Assembly: GCA_036388675.1 (NCBI GenBank)
Contig: DASVRI010000035.1
Coordinates: 1-64,000, forward strand
From: DASVUS01 sp036388675
GTDB lineage: Bacteria > Armatimonadota > Abditibacteriia > Abditibacteriales > Abditibacteriaceae
DNA: 64,000 nt
Direction of reading: 5' to 3'
The position numbers and the translations under genes were made by a program. This document shows positions 24,954 through 33,474 of this stretch, in pieces; within the stretch, counting starts at the first letter, position 1, and the number at the start of each line of letters is the position of its first letter. The notes beneath the pieces were generated by a model. That model was given only the letters and a program-made list of their open reading frames with translations, was not told the origin of the DNA and did no database searches.

Positions 24954-26366
24954 ATGCAGCTTTTCTTGTTGGGACTCAATCACAAAACGGCGCCGGTCGA
25001 AGTGCGGGAGCAACTGGCTTTGTCGCCGTTGCACTTGCCGGGCGCTTTACGCGGCTTGCGCGAGCAGGCCGGTGCGCGCGAGGTCGCCATTCTTTCGACT
25101 TGCAACCGCGCCGAGGTTTACGCCGTTGGCGAAGATGACTCCGCACCACGCCTGGAGCGTTTCCTGTCGGAGTTCCACCACGTCGCGCAACCCGCGCTTG
25201 GTCGCCATCTCTATCGCAAGGGCAATGCCGATTCGGCGCGTCACTTGTTTCGCGTGGCGAGCGGCGTCGATTCGCTAGTCTTAGGCGAAAGCCAGATTCT
25301 GGGCCAGGTCAAAACCGCGCTCGAGGCCGCGCGCAGCAACGGAGCGCTCGGTGGAGTACTCGACGAGCTATTTCGCCGCGCCATTTCCTGCGGCAAGCGC
25401 GCACGGGCCGAGACCGAAATCGGACGCGGCGCTTTAAGCGTCGGCTCAGCCGCCGTTGAACTCGCACGACAGATTTTTGGTCCGCTGCAAGGTCGCACCG
25501 TGCTGATCCTGGGCGCAGGCAAGATGTCGGAGTTAACGGCGCAACATCTGGTGGCATCAGGCGCACGAAGTGTCATCGTGGCCAATCGCACTTATGAGCG
25601 CGCCTGCGAAATCGCTACACTTTTCGGCGAGCGCCACTGCGCACCGGAAAACTCCCTGGCCCGTGCCGTGCGCTGGGACGACTTTCCGCAACATTTAGCC
25701 GAAGCCGATATTGTCATATCTTCGACACGCGCTCCGCACCTGGTGCTAACCGCCGAGCAGGTCAATGAAGCAATGCGAACGCGCGCCTCGCGCAAGAAAT
25801 CGGGGCCGCTGCTGCTCATTGACATCGCCGTGCCGCGCGACATCGACCCCGAAGCTCATCGTCTGGATAACGTTTTTCTGTATGACATCGACGATTTGCA
25901 GGGCGTGGTGCAACTGAACCGCGCGCAACGTGGCAACGAGTTGGCGCGCGTGGAAGCCATCGTGGAAGATGAAGTTGCGGCGTGGGAAGGCTGGTATCGC
26001 GGACGCGAAGCGCAGCCGCTGATGGCCGCTCTGGCGCGTCACGCTGAAACCGTGCGTGATCGCGAAGTGGAGCAGGCGTTGTCCCAACTATCGCACTTGT
26101 CGGAGCGCGAACGCGATGTGGTGCGCGCTCTGGGCCGCAGCATTTCCGGCAAGTTGATGCACGCTCCGCTGCGCTATTTGCGTGAAGCCGGTGCCTCCGG
26201 CTCTCCCGATGTCGAAGCGCTACGCCGTGCTTTTGCCTTGAGCGATCAGGCATCGAGTACTCACAACAATGGCGCAGAGGTCGCATCAGCCAATGCGTCG
26301 GAGCACACGCCGGGGCGCAACTTAGCGTCCGGGCGCAACGTAGCGCCGGAGGAGAGTGAGGTATGA
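24954..26366 (+). CDS. hemA: glutamyl-tRNA reductase HemA
   Basis: The 470-residue enzyme reduces glutamyl-tRNA to glutamate-1-semialdehyde, the first step of C5-pathway heme synthesis. The catalytic Cys is C50 in ILSTCNRAEVY. GVDSLVLGESQILGQVK and the NADPH site VLILGAGKMSELTAQHL are present, as is the C-terminal dimerisation helix. A tail of about 50 residues after the dimerisation domain contains an 18-bp tandem duplication (26313-26348). It starts the heme operon; its stop overlaps the next gene as ATGA. hemL is not in the window. Confidence 0.96.
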   Translation: MQLFLLGLNHKTAPVEVREQLALSPLHLPGALRGLREQAGAREVAILSTCNRAEVYAVGEDDSAPRLERFLSEFHHVAQPALGRHLYRKGNADSARHLFRVASGVDSLVLGESQILGQVKTALEAARSNGALGGVLDELFRRAISCGKRARAETEIGRGALSVGSAAVELARQIFGPLQGRTVLILGAGKMSELTAQHLVASGARSVIVANRTYERACEIATLFGERHCAPENSLARAVRWDDFPQHLAEADIVISSTRAPHLVLTAEQVNEAMRTRASRKKSGPLLLIDIAVPRDIDPEAHRLDNVFLYDIDDLQGVVQLNRAQRGNELARVEAIVEDEVAAWEGWYRGREAQPLMAALARHAETVRDREVEQALSQLSHLSERERDVVRALGRSISGKLMHAPLRYLREAGASGSPDVEALRRAFALSDQASSTHNNGAEVASANASEHTPGRNLASGRNVAPEESEV

Positions 26367-27226
26367 ATCTGCACCTCGCTTTGAAGCCCCTTGAAAATAG
26401 CCTCTTGCTGTCTGCTGTAGTTTGCTACCTGCTGTCGTTGCTCTGCCTGTGGGGGCAATTGTTCTTTCACGCAGACGATTCAACGCCGCACATGGAGCGC
26501 TTGCACACAACCGCGGGAAAAATAGGCACCTGGCTGTTAGCTGCTGGTGTTGTCTTGCATGGGCTTTCGCTGGTCGGGCAGGGCAGCGCTCTCTTCGGCA
26601 TTCGCGTTGGTGTGGCCGGACTTTTCGGCTGGGTGCTGGCCACGGCCTACACTCTGTTTGGCCGGCGGCTGGGCCGCAACACACTGGGCGCTTTCGTCAC
26701 TCCGATTGTGTTGCTGGCCTCGCTTTATTCGCTGACCGCGCGCGACCTGCATCCGCAAGTTCGGCCCGAGGCTCTGGAAACGCAGTGGCAGTTCTTCCAT
26801 GTGGCCCTGATTCTTCTGGGATATGTATCGCTGGCGTTTGCCTTTGCTGCTTCGCTTACTTATTTGCTGCAAGAGGGCTTGCTCAAGCGCAAGAGTCTGG
26901 GTGGTTTGTGGCAGCGCCTGCCGTCGTTGCAGGTGGCTGATGAGCTTATATGCCGCACCACGACATTCGGCCTGGGAATGTTGACGATCGGCCTGTTTAT
27001 TGGCGTGGTGTGGCAGCAACGCTACCACCCGCAGTATGCGCCGTTGCACGACCCCAAAGCGTTGTTCTCCATCCTGACGTGGGTGCCGTTTGCGCTGTAT
27101 CTTGTTTCACGCTGGTGGCTGGGATGGCGCGGTCGTCGCACCAATCTTGTCGTGGTTTACGGCTTCGTGCTGCTGGTGATTTCGTTCTTTGGTGCGCCAC
27201 ATGTTCTCACGGGTGTGGCGCGATGA
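26363..27226 (+). CDS. HemX/CcsA-type cytochrome c assembly membrane protein
   Basis: The 287-residue protein has about eight membrane helices. It carries the CcsA/ResC-like pattern of an early TAYTLFGRR loop, ETQWQFFHVALILLGYVSLAFAF with a conserved His, and a late LFIGVVWQQRYH segment. In Gram-positive bacteria the equivalent HemX lies between hemA and hemC and lowers HemA levels; CcsA homologues carry heme. It overlaps hemA by 4 bp and hemC by 4 bp. Which of the two roles applies cannot be told. Confidence 0.85.
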   Translation: MNLHLALKPLENSLLLSAVVCYLLSLLCLWGQLFFHADDSTPHMERLHTTAGKIGTWLLAAGVVLHGLSLVGQGSALFGIRVGVAGLFGWVLATAYTLFGRRLGRNTLGAFVTPIVLLASLYSLTARDLHPQVRPEALETQWQFFHVALILLGYVSLAFAFAASLTYLLQEGLLKRKSLGGLWQRLPSLQVADELICRTTTFGLGMLTIGLFIGVVWQQRYHPQYAPLHDPKALFSILTWVPFALYLVSRWWLGWRGRRTNLVVVYGFVLLVISFFGAPHVLTGVAR

Positions 27227-28212
27227 ACCACACGAGTACTCGCACCCTGGTGATGGGCACGCGCGGTAGCCCGCTGGCGCTGGCGCAATCGCGACAAGTG
27301 GCGCGTGCCCTTGAAACGTCACACAATGGTTTGCAGGTCGAAGAGCGCATCATTCGCACAACGGGCGATAAGCAGCAAGGCCAGCCGCTTCCCGTGATTG
27401 GTGGCAAAGGCGTGTTCACACTCGAAATCGAAGCCGCGCTGTTAAGTCGAGAGATCGACTTTGCCGTTCACTCGCTGAAAGATCTGCCGCCGCAACTACC
27501 GGACAGATTGTGCATTGGCGCCATTCCGCAGCGCGCTTCAGCGCACGACGTGTGTGTGCTGCATCCGTCGCTGCGTCATTCAGTAGCCGGTGATGGTGCT
27601 CAGGACAGCAGTCAATCTTGGCCTTTTCTGCCGCACGGCGCACGCGTCGGCACTTCCAGTTTGAGGCGGCGCGCGCAACTGCTGCATCTGCGTCGTGACC
27701 TGAACGTGCAGGACATCCGGGGCAACATCGACACGCGCCTGCGCAAGCTGGAAAGCGATGCTTACGACGCCATCGTTCTGGCTGCGGCGGGACTGGAACG
27801 CTTGGAACTCAATGCATCCGGCGAGTACTCGCCGTTGTTCGATCTGGATTCCGATGCCTTCATTGCCGCTCCAGGACAGGGCGCCCTTGCTATTGAAGCG
27901 CGCAGCGGTGATGAGGCTGTTCTCGAAATGCTCGGCGCACTGGAGCACCGTGCCACACGCATTGAAGTCGAAGCGGAACGCGCTGTGATGCAGGCTCTTA
28001 ATGCCGGATGCAGTACGCCGTTGGGAGCGCGCGCCACAGTCGATATACACGACGGGTCGATTTCGTTGCGTGCTGTTGTTCTCACGCCCAATGGCGAGGA
28101 GCGCTTCTTCGTTGCCATGACTGGCCAGTTGAGCCAAGCGGAAGAATTGGGCACCAAGGCCGCTGCTGAACTGTTGCAGCGCGGGGCAAATGCGGTGTTG
28201 AGTACTCAATGA
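27223..28212 (+). CDS. hemC: hydroxymethylbilane synthase (porphobilinogen deaminase)
   Basis: The 329-residue enzyme polymerises four porphobilinogens. MGTRGSPLALAQS (11-23), GKGVFTLEIE, HSLKDLPPQL, GTSSLRRRAQL (143-153) and NAGCSTPLGA are all present. C263 is the residue that carries the dipyrromethane cofactor. The ATG at 27223 overlaps the preceding stop. An octamer lies a few codons after the start (27234), another at 27823, and a third covers the last codons (28200-28207). Confidence 0.96.
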   Translation: MNHTSTRTLVMGTRGSPLALAQSRQVARALETSHNGLQVEERIIRTTGDKQQGQPLPVIGGKGVFTLEIEAALLSREIDFAVHSLKDLPPQLPDRLCIGAIPQRASAHDVCVLHPSLRHSVAGDGAQDSSQSWPFLPHGARVGTSSLRRRAQLLHLRRDLNVQDIRGNIDTRLRKLESDAYDAIVLAAAGLERLELNASGEYSPLFDLDSDAFIAAPGQGALAIEARSGDEAVLEMLGALEHRATRIEVEAERAVMQALNAGCSTPLGARATVDIHDGSISLRAVVLTPNGEERFFVAMTGQLSQAEELGTKAAAELLQRGANAVLSTQ

Positions 28213-29720
28213 CAAGTGGAATGGTTTACCTTGTCGGCGCCGGGCCGGGCGATGCCGGGCTGATTACCGTGCGCGGACTACAAATTGTGCAGCGCGCCGA
28301 TGTCGTAGTCTATGATCGCCTCATCGCGAGCGAACTGCTCGATTACTGCCGCGCCGACGCGGAAAAAATTTACGTGGGCAAAGAAGCGGCCCGCCACGCC
28401 ATGACGCAGGACGAGATCAACGCGCTACTTGTGGCTCGTGGTCAAAGCGGCAAAGTCGTTTGTCGCTTGAAGGGCGGCGACCCCTTTGTATTCGGGCGCG
28501 GTGGTGAAGAAGCCTTGTTTTGCCGGGCACACGGCGTTCCCTTCGAGATTGTGCCGGGTGTGACATCCAGCATCGCGGCGCCGGCTTATGCGGGCATTCC
28601 CGTGACACAGCGCGAGGTCGCTTCCAGTTTCGCGGTCGTTACCGGTCATACCAAAGACGAGGAAGCGCCGCCTGAGAAGTTACCTGTGGCCGATACGCTG
28701 GTGTTCTTGATGGGCGTGCGTGCGCTCGGTCGCATCGTGGCGCAACTGCGCGCGCGCGGTGATGCGCCGTCCACACCGGTGGCATTGGTGCGCTGGGGCA
28801 CGACAACGCAGCAACAGGTTGTGAGCGGAACGCTGGAAACAATCGAGGACGACGTGGCGCGCGCCGGTTTGAAGCCACCGGCGCTCATTGTGGTGGGCGA
28901 AGTTGTGCGTTTGCGTGCGCAGTTGGGCTGGTTCGATGACCCGCAAACGCGTCCACTCTGGGGCAAAACCATTCTTGTCACGCGCGCCCGCGAGCAGGCT
29001 TCAAGCCTTGTCGAGCAGTTGCACAATCTCGGCGCCCGCGTCGTTCAGTGCCCGACGATCCGCATCCAAAGTCTCGACGAGTACTCGCAACTGGACGCTG
29101 CGTTAGACGAGTTGCCCTCATTTGGGTGGATCGTTTTTACTTCGGCCAACGGCGTTGAACATTTCTGGCAGCGTTTGCGGGCACGTTCTCTGGATGCGCG
29201 TGCGCTGGCCAATGCAAAGATAGCAGCCATTGGCCCGGCCACGGCGCAGGCGCTGCAAGAGCGAGGGATCCTCGCGGACTACGTGCCGCCGTCATCTATC
29301 TCTGAACAGGTAGCGGATGGCTTGTTGCAGATGGGCGTCACTGGCCAACGCGTCCTCATCGCGCGCGCGCTGGAAGGCCGCGATGTCCTCCAAACGAAGT
29401 TGCGCGAGAACGGAGCGGAAGTTGTCGTTGCGCCGTGTTATCGCACTGTGGCAGACGATTCGAATGTCGCTGCCGCACGTGATATGCTGCAAGCGGGCGA
29501 AGTTGATTGGGTCACATTCACTTCGTCATCTACGGTGAAGAATTTTGTGCAGGCCATCGGTGCCGACTTTGTTGCGAGTACTCGTGAACAGTTTCGCGTG
29601 GCGTGTATCGGCCCCGTCACGGAACAAACGGCGCGTGACTATGCGCTTGCCCCGGACGTTGTGGCGCAGGACGCGACCGTCGAATCCCTGGTAGCGAGCA
29701 TGAGGAGTGTAGCGCAATGA
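28209..29720 (+). CDS. cobA-hemD: uroporphyrinogen-III C-methyltransferase / uroporphyrinogen-III synthase fusion
   Basis: The 503-residue protein fuses two enzymes. Residues 1-245 are an SAM-dependent SUMT with VYLVGAGPGDAGLIT, VYDRLIA, CRLKGGDPFVFGRGGEE and PGVTSSIAAPAYAGIPVTQR. Residues ~255-503 are a HemD domain (ILVTRAREQASSL through IGPVTEQTARDY). The fusion makes uroporphyrinogen III and then precorrin-2, feeding both heme and siroheme. Such fusions are common in Terrabacteria. It overlaps hemC and the MOSC gene by 4 bp each. Confidence 0.94.
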   Translation: MTSGMVYLVGAGPGDAGLITVRGLQIVQRADVVVYDRLIASELLDYCRADAEKIYVGKEAARHAMTQDEINALLVARGQSGKVVCRLKGGDPFVFGRGGEEALFCRAHGVPFEIVPGVTSSIAAPAYAGIPVTQREVASSFAVVTGHTKDEEAPPEKLPVADTLVFLMGVRALGRIVAQLRARGDAPSTPVALVRWGTTTQQQVVSGTLETIEDDVARAGLKPPALIVVGEVVRLRAQLGWFDDPQTRPLWGKTILVTRAREQASSLVEQLHNLGARVVQCPTIRIQSLDEYSQLDAALDELPSFGWIVFTSANGVEHFWQRLRARSLDARALANAKIAAIGPATAQALQERGILADYVPPSSISEQVADGLLQMGVTGQRVLIARALEGRDVLQTKLRENGAEVVVAPCYRTVADDSNVAAARDMLQAGEVDWVTFTSSSTVKNFVQAIGADFVASTREQFRVACIGPVTEQTARDYALAPDVVAQDATVESLVASMRSVAQ

Positions 29721-30190
29721 AAATGACTAAGCCCCATGTAGCCGGTCTCTATGTTTCACAGGGCGGCGTTCCAAAGCATGAAATTATCAACGCCCGTGTC
29801 GGGTCGCTGGGCATCGAAGGCGACCGGCAGCGGGATTTGCGCTATCACGGTGGCCCGGAGCGCGCGGTTTGCTTGTATTCGCACGAGTGCATCGAGCGTC
29901 TGCGCGCCGAAGGTCATCCCATCGTGCCGGGCAGCATCGGTGAAAACGTTGTGATCTCTGGACTGCAATGGAATGAGCTCATTCCTGGAGTCCGCCTGCG
30001 CCTGGGCGATGAAGTAATGGTTGAAATCACGTCTTATACCACGCCGTGCAGCAACATTGCGGCTTCGTTCACAGATGGATACTTCAACCGCATTCACCAG
30101 AAAAAGTTTCCCGGCGAAAGCCGATTATATGCGCGTGTGTTGCAGGGTGGTGCGCTTCAACCCGGCGCTGTCGTGACCGTTTTATCGTGA
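29717..30190 (+). CDS. MOSC domain protein
   Basis: The 157-residue protein is a stand-alone MOSC domain. It has the typical IEGDRQRDLRYHGGPERAVCLYSHECIERL, IGENVVISGLQWNELIPGVRLRLGD and a Cys in TTPCSNI where the family's conserved reactive Cys lies. MOSC domains bind molybdenum cofactor or transfer sulfur. Its place inside the heme operon is unusual, but ATGA overlap with cobA-hemD makes the linkage firm. Confidence 0.88.
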   Translation: MKMTKPHVAGLYVSQGGVPKHEIINARVGSLGIEGDRQRDLRYHGGPERAVCLYSHECIERLRAEGHPIVPGSIGENVVISGLQWNELIPGVRLRLGDEVMVEITSYTTPCSNIAASFTDGYFNRIHQKKFPGESRLYARVLQGGALQPGAVVTVLS

Positions 30191-30214
30191 CCGTTCGAAT
30201 AGGTGAGGCTTCAA

Positions 30215-30436
30215 ATGTTTGGTCGACAAGCGGGACAGATCGTCGCAGTGCAGGCCGTTGATATTCACGGCGCGTTGTTTTACGACATCACCTTTGCACT
30301 CGATAGCCCTCCGCAACAGGCGCGCACGTCGCGCATTGGAACCGAGTCGGTGTATGAAAATCCGCAGGCAGGCGATGCGGTCTTGTTGCACCTTGTCATG
30401 GGCCAGCTCACCAGAGTGGAGAAACGCGAGATCTAA
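30215..30436 (+). CDS. small conserved-looking protein in heme operon
   Basis: This 73-residue protein has alternating hydrophobic residues (GQIVAVQAVDIHGALFYDIT and GDAVLLHLVMGQLTRVEK). The pattern suggests a small beta-barrel of SH3-like type. It lies between the MOSC gene and hemB, and hemB's ATG follows its stop directly. An AGGTGAGG Shine-Dalgarno precedes the ATG at 30215. I do not recognise the family. Confidence 0.65.
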   Translation: MFGRQAGQIVAVQAVDIHGALFYDITFALDSPPQQARTSRIGTESVYENPQAGDAVLLHLVMGQLTRVEKREI

Positions 30437-31414
30437 ATGGCGACATTTCCTGTACAACGTTTGCGGCGTCTGCGCGCCAACCCGACGCTGCGCCGCATGG
30501 TGCGCGAAACACATGTCGCACCGACAGACCTGATCGCGCCGCTGTTTGTGCAACGTGGTGAAGGCGTGCGCACGGCAATCGCCTCGCTGCCGGGGCAGCA
30601 CCGCTTTTCGCCGGATACCGCAGCGCAGGAAGCGCAGGAATTGTGGCAACTCGGTATTCCAGCCATCATTTTGTTTGGCATCCCGCGCGACGAAGAGAAA
30701 ACTGCCGATGGCGCAGCGGCCTATGACGCGCAGGGGCCGGTGGCGCAAACCATTCGCCGCATCAAAGATGCTGTGCCGGAGATGTGCGTCATCGCGGATG
30801 TATGCGCCTGCGAATACACTGACCACGGCCATTGCGGTATTTTGCACGGCGACACGGTGAGTAACGACGCGACGTTGAAGCTGTTGGCGCGGGCCGCTCT
30901 TTGCTACGCACAGGCCGGAGCCGACATCGTGGCTCCTTCGGACATGATGGACGGACGCGTCGGTGCGATTCGCCAGACGCTCGATGGCAACGAGTACTCG
31001 CACCTGCCCATTATGAGCTATGCCGCCAAATTTGCCGGTGCGTTCTACGGGCCGTTTCGCGATGCTGCGGGCAGTGCGCCGTCGTTCGGCGACCGGCGCA
31101 GCTATCAGATGGACATCGCCAATCGTCGTGAAGCACGGCGCGAAGTGTTAAGCGACGTGGATGAAGGCGCCGACATCATCATGGTGAAACCGGCTCTCTT
31201 TTGCCTCGACTTAATTCGCGACGCCAGGGAAGCGTGCGACCTGCCGATTTGCGCTTACAATGTCAGCAGCGAATATGCCATGATTAAAGCGGCGGGGCAA
31301 AACGGCTGGATCAACGAAGAGCAACTTGTTGACGAAACTCTGACCAGCATCAAGCGCGCCGGTGCGGATCTCATCATTACTTATCACGCGCGCGAATGGG
31401 CACAGCGCCAGTAA
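30437..31414 (+). CDS. hemB: porphobilinogen synthase (delta-aminolevulinate dehydratase)
   Basis: The 325-residue enzyme condenses two 5-aminolevulinates to porphobilinogen. The two active-site lysines are K198 (SYAAKFAGAFYGPFRDA) and K251 (MVKPALFCLD). The cysteine cluster C123, C125 and C133 (VCACEYTDHGHCG) indicates the zinc-dependent class. It closes the heme operon; a convergent transporter gene follows 68 bp later. An octamer is at 30992. Confidence 0.96.
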   Translation: MATFPVQRLRRLRANPTLRRMVRETHVAPTDLIAPLFVQRGEGVRTAIASLPGQHRFSPDTAAQEAQELWQLGIPAIILFGIPRDEEKTADGAAAYDAQGPVAQTIRRIKDAVPEMCVIADVCACEYTDHGHCGILHGDTVSNDATLKLLARAALCYAQAGADIVAPSDMMDGRVGAIRQTLDGNEYSHLPIMSYAAKFAGAFYGPFRDAAGSAPSFGDRRSYQMDIANRREARREVLSDVDEGADIIMVKPALFCLDLIRDAREACDLPICAYNVSSEYAMIKAAGQNGWINEEQLVDETLTSIKRAGADLIITYHAREWAQRQ

Positions 31415-31482
31415 GGCCTCGGCTGCCGTTGTTCATGTTGGCGCATGTCATGCGGCCCCACAAGCATTAACAATAAATCTCG

Positions 31483-32277
31483 TCAATCGTCGCGAATACC
31501 GAATGGGCGCGTGATGCGCGCGGCGACCGACTGCGCCATCTCGGGCACGAACTGCACGATGTCCTGACTTTTCTCCTTCAGTTCGTAGCCGATCTCTAAC
31601 ACGGTGGCGCGAGTACTCACCGATTCCGGCTCTTCCATGCGGGGCGCCACGAACGCTGCATTGATGATGCGCACCAGCAGCGACAGCAAAAATACCACAT
31701 GATATTTCACGATGGTGAGGCCGAGAACTTCGTAGCGGAAGCCTTCGAGATAGAGTGCGATGCGCCCTCCCAGGCACGATGCCAGGGCGAAGCTCGTGCC
31801 CGCACAAATTGCGAACAGGGCGGTGATTGTCGAACGCGGAATGTGACGCGCTAATCCGACCATCAGATTCTGATTGGTCAGTTCCATCGCGCAGAAAAAC
31901 ACGCCTGAGAAAAACAGGAACAGGAACAGCACGGCGGTTGAATTCGCTCCGGCTGTCATCCATATCATCGGGATGAAAATGATGGCAAATGAGCCCATGC
32001 GAATTACCGGTCGGTTGCCATATTTCTTGATGACGTTGCCCCAGAAACGCGATGTCATCAAAATGCCGATCATCGGCGCGACGTTCAACACGACGCCCAT
32101 GGTGATGTTGTCGTAGGTGAGAACTTCGCGCATGTGCAGCCAGGCGAACGGGGCAAAGGTGCCGTAGGTAAAAAAGAGCAGCGCCACATAAAGCAGGAAG
32201 TTGCGCATCACCGGTTCATGTAGCGGTTCGCGCAGGCTGGCCCAAAACGGCGGCAACGGCGCGACCTCGTCGGGCAT
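31483..32277 (-). CDS. MFS transporter, C-terminal half
   Basis: The 264-residue protein has six predicted membrane helices starting at FLLYVALLFFTYGTFAPFAWL, and corresponds to TM7-12 of a major facilitator. Its ATG overlaps the stop of the upstream N-terminal half (TAATG), in the -1 frame relative to it. The two halves together make one complete 12-helix protein, cut in the central cytoplasmic loop. Either they are a two-subunit transporter by translational coupling, or a frameshift mutation or programmed slippage joins them. The substrate is unknown. Confidence 0.78.
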   Translation of the reverse strand: MPDEVAPLPPFWASLREPLHEPVMRNFLLYVALLFFTYGTFAPFAWLHMREVLTYDNITMGVVLNVAPMIGILMTSRFWGNVIKKYGNRPVIRMGSFAIIFIPMIWMTAGANSTAVLFLFLFFSGVFFCAMELTNQNLMVGLARHIPRSTITALFAICAGTSFALASCLGGRIALYLEGFRYEVLGLTIVKYHVVFLLSLLVRIINAAFVAPRMEEPESVSTRATVLEIGYELKEKSQDIVQFVPEMAQSVAARITRPFGIRDD

Positions 32278-33062
32278 TACTTTTTGCGCAACTGCGCTTC
32301 ACAGGGTGGCTCTTTAACGCCGAAGAAAAGCGCCACATCCATCACACCACACACCGCGGCCAGCGCCAGCAGCACGCCGTAAACCGTGACGGTCGGGTAG
32401 TTGTCGGCAATCCAGCCGCTGCCCAGAATGCAGAACAACGCCACAAACGTTCCGACTTGCATCCGCCGCGCCATGAATGTCGGACGTACACGATTTGGAA
32501 TGAGGTCGGCCATCCACGAGAAAAACGGCGGCGATGTAAAGGCTTGAAAAGCGCTGGAGACAAGCACACACGCCACAACCACATCGAGTACTCGTGTGCT
32601 GCCGAAGAAGCCAGGTTGCCTCAGCCAGAAGCTAAGGGGCCCGTCCATATTCTGCGCGATGATTGGAGTCAGCGCTGCCGGAATCCACAGCGAGCGACCG
32701 ATGATGCCTGATGTCAGCATCTGGCGCTTGCGTTGCCCGGAGCGTTCCACGAGGCGCGCCGAAATGACTTGAAGGAAACTCATCAAGGGCAGAGCCGCCG
32801 CGAGAATGCCGAAGACCTGGTCGTTGGCACCGATCTTACGCGCGAACGCGACGTAAACTGCGCCCGCACTCACGTTAAAAAAAGCCGCACCAAAAGCCCA
32901 TGCCCCAATGACGCGATTCATCGAAATACGCACTTGCTCAGCCGGCAAACGATCGGGCAAAAGAGTGGTGACACTGCCCGCTGCGTGGCGCTGCGACGTG
33001 GCATCTCCGGCAGTTGTATTAGCGATTGGACGGGCTTGTTCTTGCATCGGGGAGCGGCACAT
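32277..33062 (-). CDS. MFS transporter, N-terminal half
   Basis: The 261-residue protein has six predicted helices (VIGAWAFGAAFFNVSAGAVYV to VYGVLLALAAVCGVMDVALFF) and the loop-2 motif region SARLVERSGQRKRQML. It ends RKK-stop in the hydrophilic loop after TM6. The stop codon lies in CGCAAAAAGTAATG, so the downstream half begins within it. The ATG at 33062 is chosen; another lies at 33047. It is otherwise intact, so this does not look like a decaying gene. Confidence 0.78.
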   Translation of the reverse strand: MCRSPMQEQARPIANTTAGDATSQRHAAGSVTTLLPDRLPAEQVRISMNRVIGAWAFGAAFFNVSAGAVYVAFARKIGANDQVFGILAAALPLMSFLQVISARLVERSGQRKRQMLTSGIIGRSLWIPAALTPIIAQNMDGPLSFWLRQPGFFGSTRVLDVVVACVLVSSAFQAFTSPPFFSWMADLIPNRVRPTFMARRMQVGTFVALFCILGSGWIADNYPTVTVYGVLLALAAVCGVMDVALFFGVKEPPCEAQLRKK

Positions 33063-33319
33063 GAGGATCGTTGTCTTTCTTAAATGATGAGAGGTGCGCG
33101 GGCGTAGTATGAGACCGTAGTACCTACGTTGCACCCAAAGTGCCATTCTCGACGCGACGGTGGGCGAGGCACACAGCACAAAAGCGGAAGTGTCTCCGGG
33201 ACAGCGAGACTCGCCGGCCCACGTCGATTCTTCCGCTTCAGGTAATTTTCTGCGTCACATGGCATGTTACCACGCTGCGACGAGACGTCAACCCGGAATG
33301 TGACTTTCAGTGTTCTTTT
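33063..33319. other. intergenic region upstream of the split MFS gene
   Basis: AAAGCGGAAG near 33180 and CTTCCGCTT near 33232 form a hairpin with a long loop. It could be a pheT read-through terminator or a leader of the transporter. No gene is visible. Confidence 0.35.
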
Positions 33320-33423
33320 TAGGACTTACGCAAACTACCTGATTGGTGGGGGCGAGGTTGCCTCGCCCAGGGCGCGAAGACCGCGCCCCTGCAAACCATT
33401 GCGATGCTCATGTGTAAGTCCTA
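33320..33423. mobile_element. MITE-like repeat element, copy B
   Basis: TAGGACTTAC (33320-33329) and GTAAGTCCTA (33414-33423) are perfect 10-bp terminal inverted repeats. Between them are GGGGCGAGG...CCTCGCCC and GGGCGCG...CGCGCCC palindromes with the same order as in copy A (24804-24936). The element lies just 3' of pheT. Confidence 0.7.
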
Positions 33424-33474
33424 CTTTTATGAGAGAGTGATCTTTGCTGTGTGAAGTGACTGTTCGCGACGAGC

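Noticed and set aside
32260..32290. Classical A AAA AAG slippery heptamer at the split MFS junction
   Set aside because: Only five A's are present (C AAA AAG), so the canonical dnaX-type site is not there; slippage remains possible but unproven.
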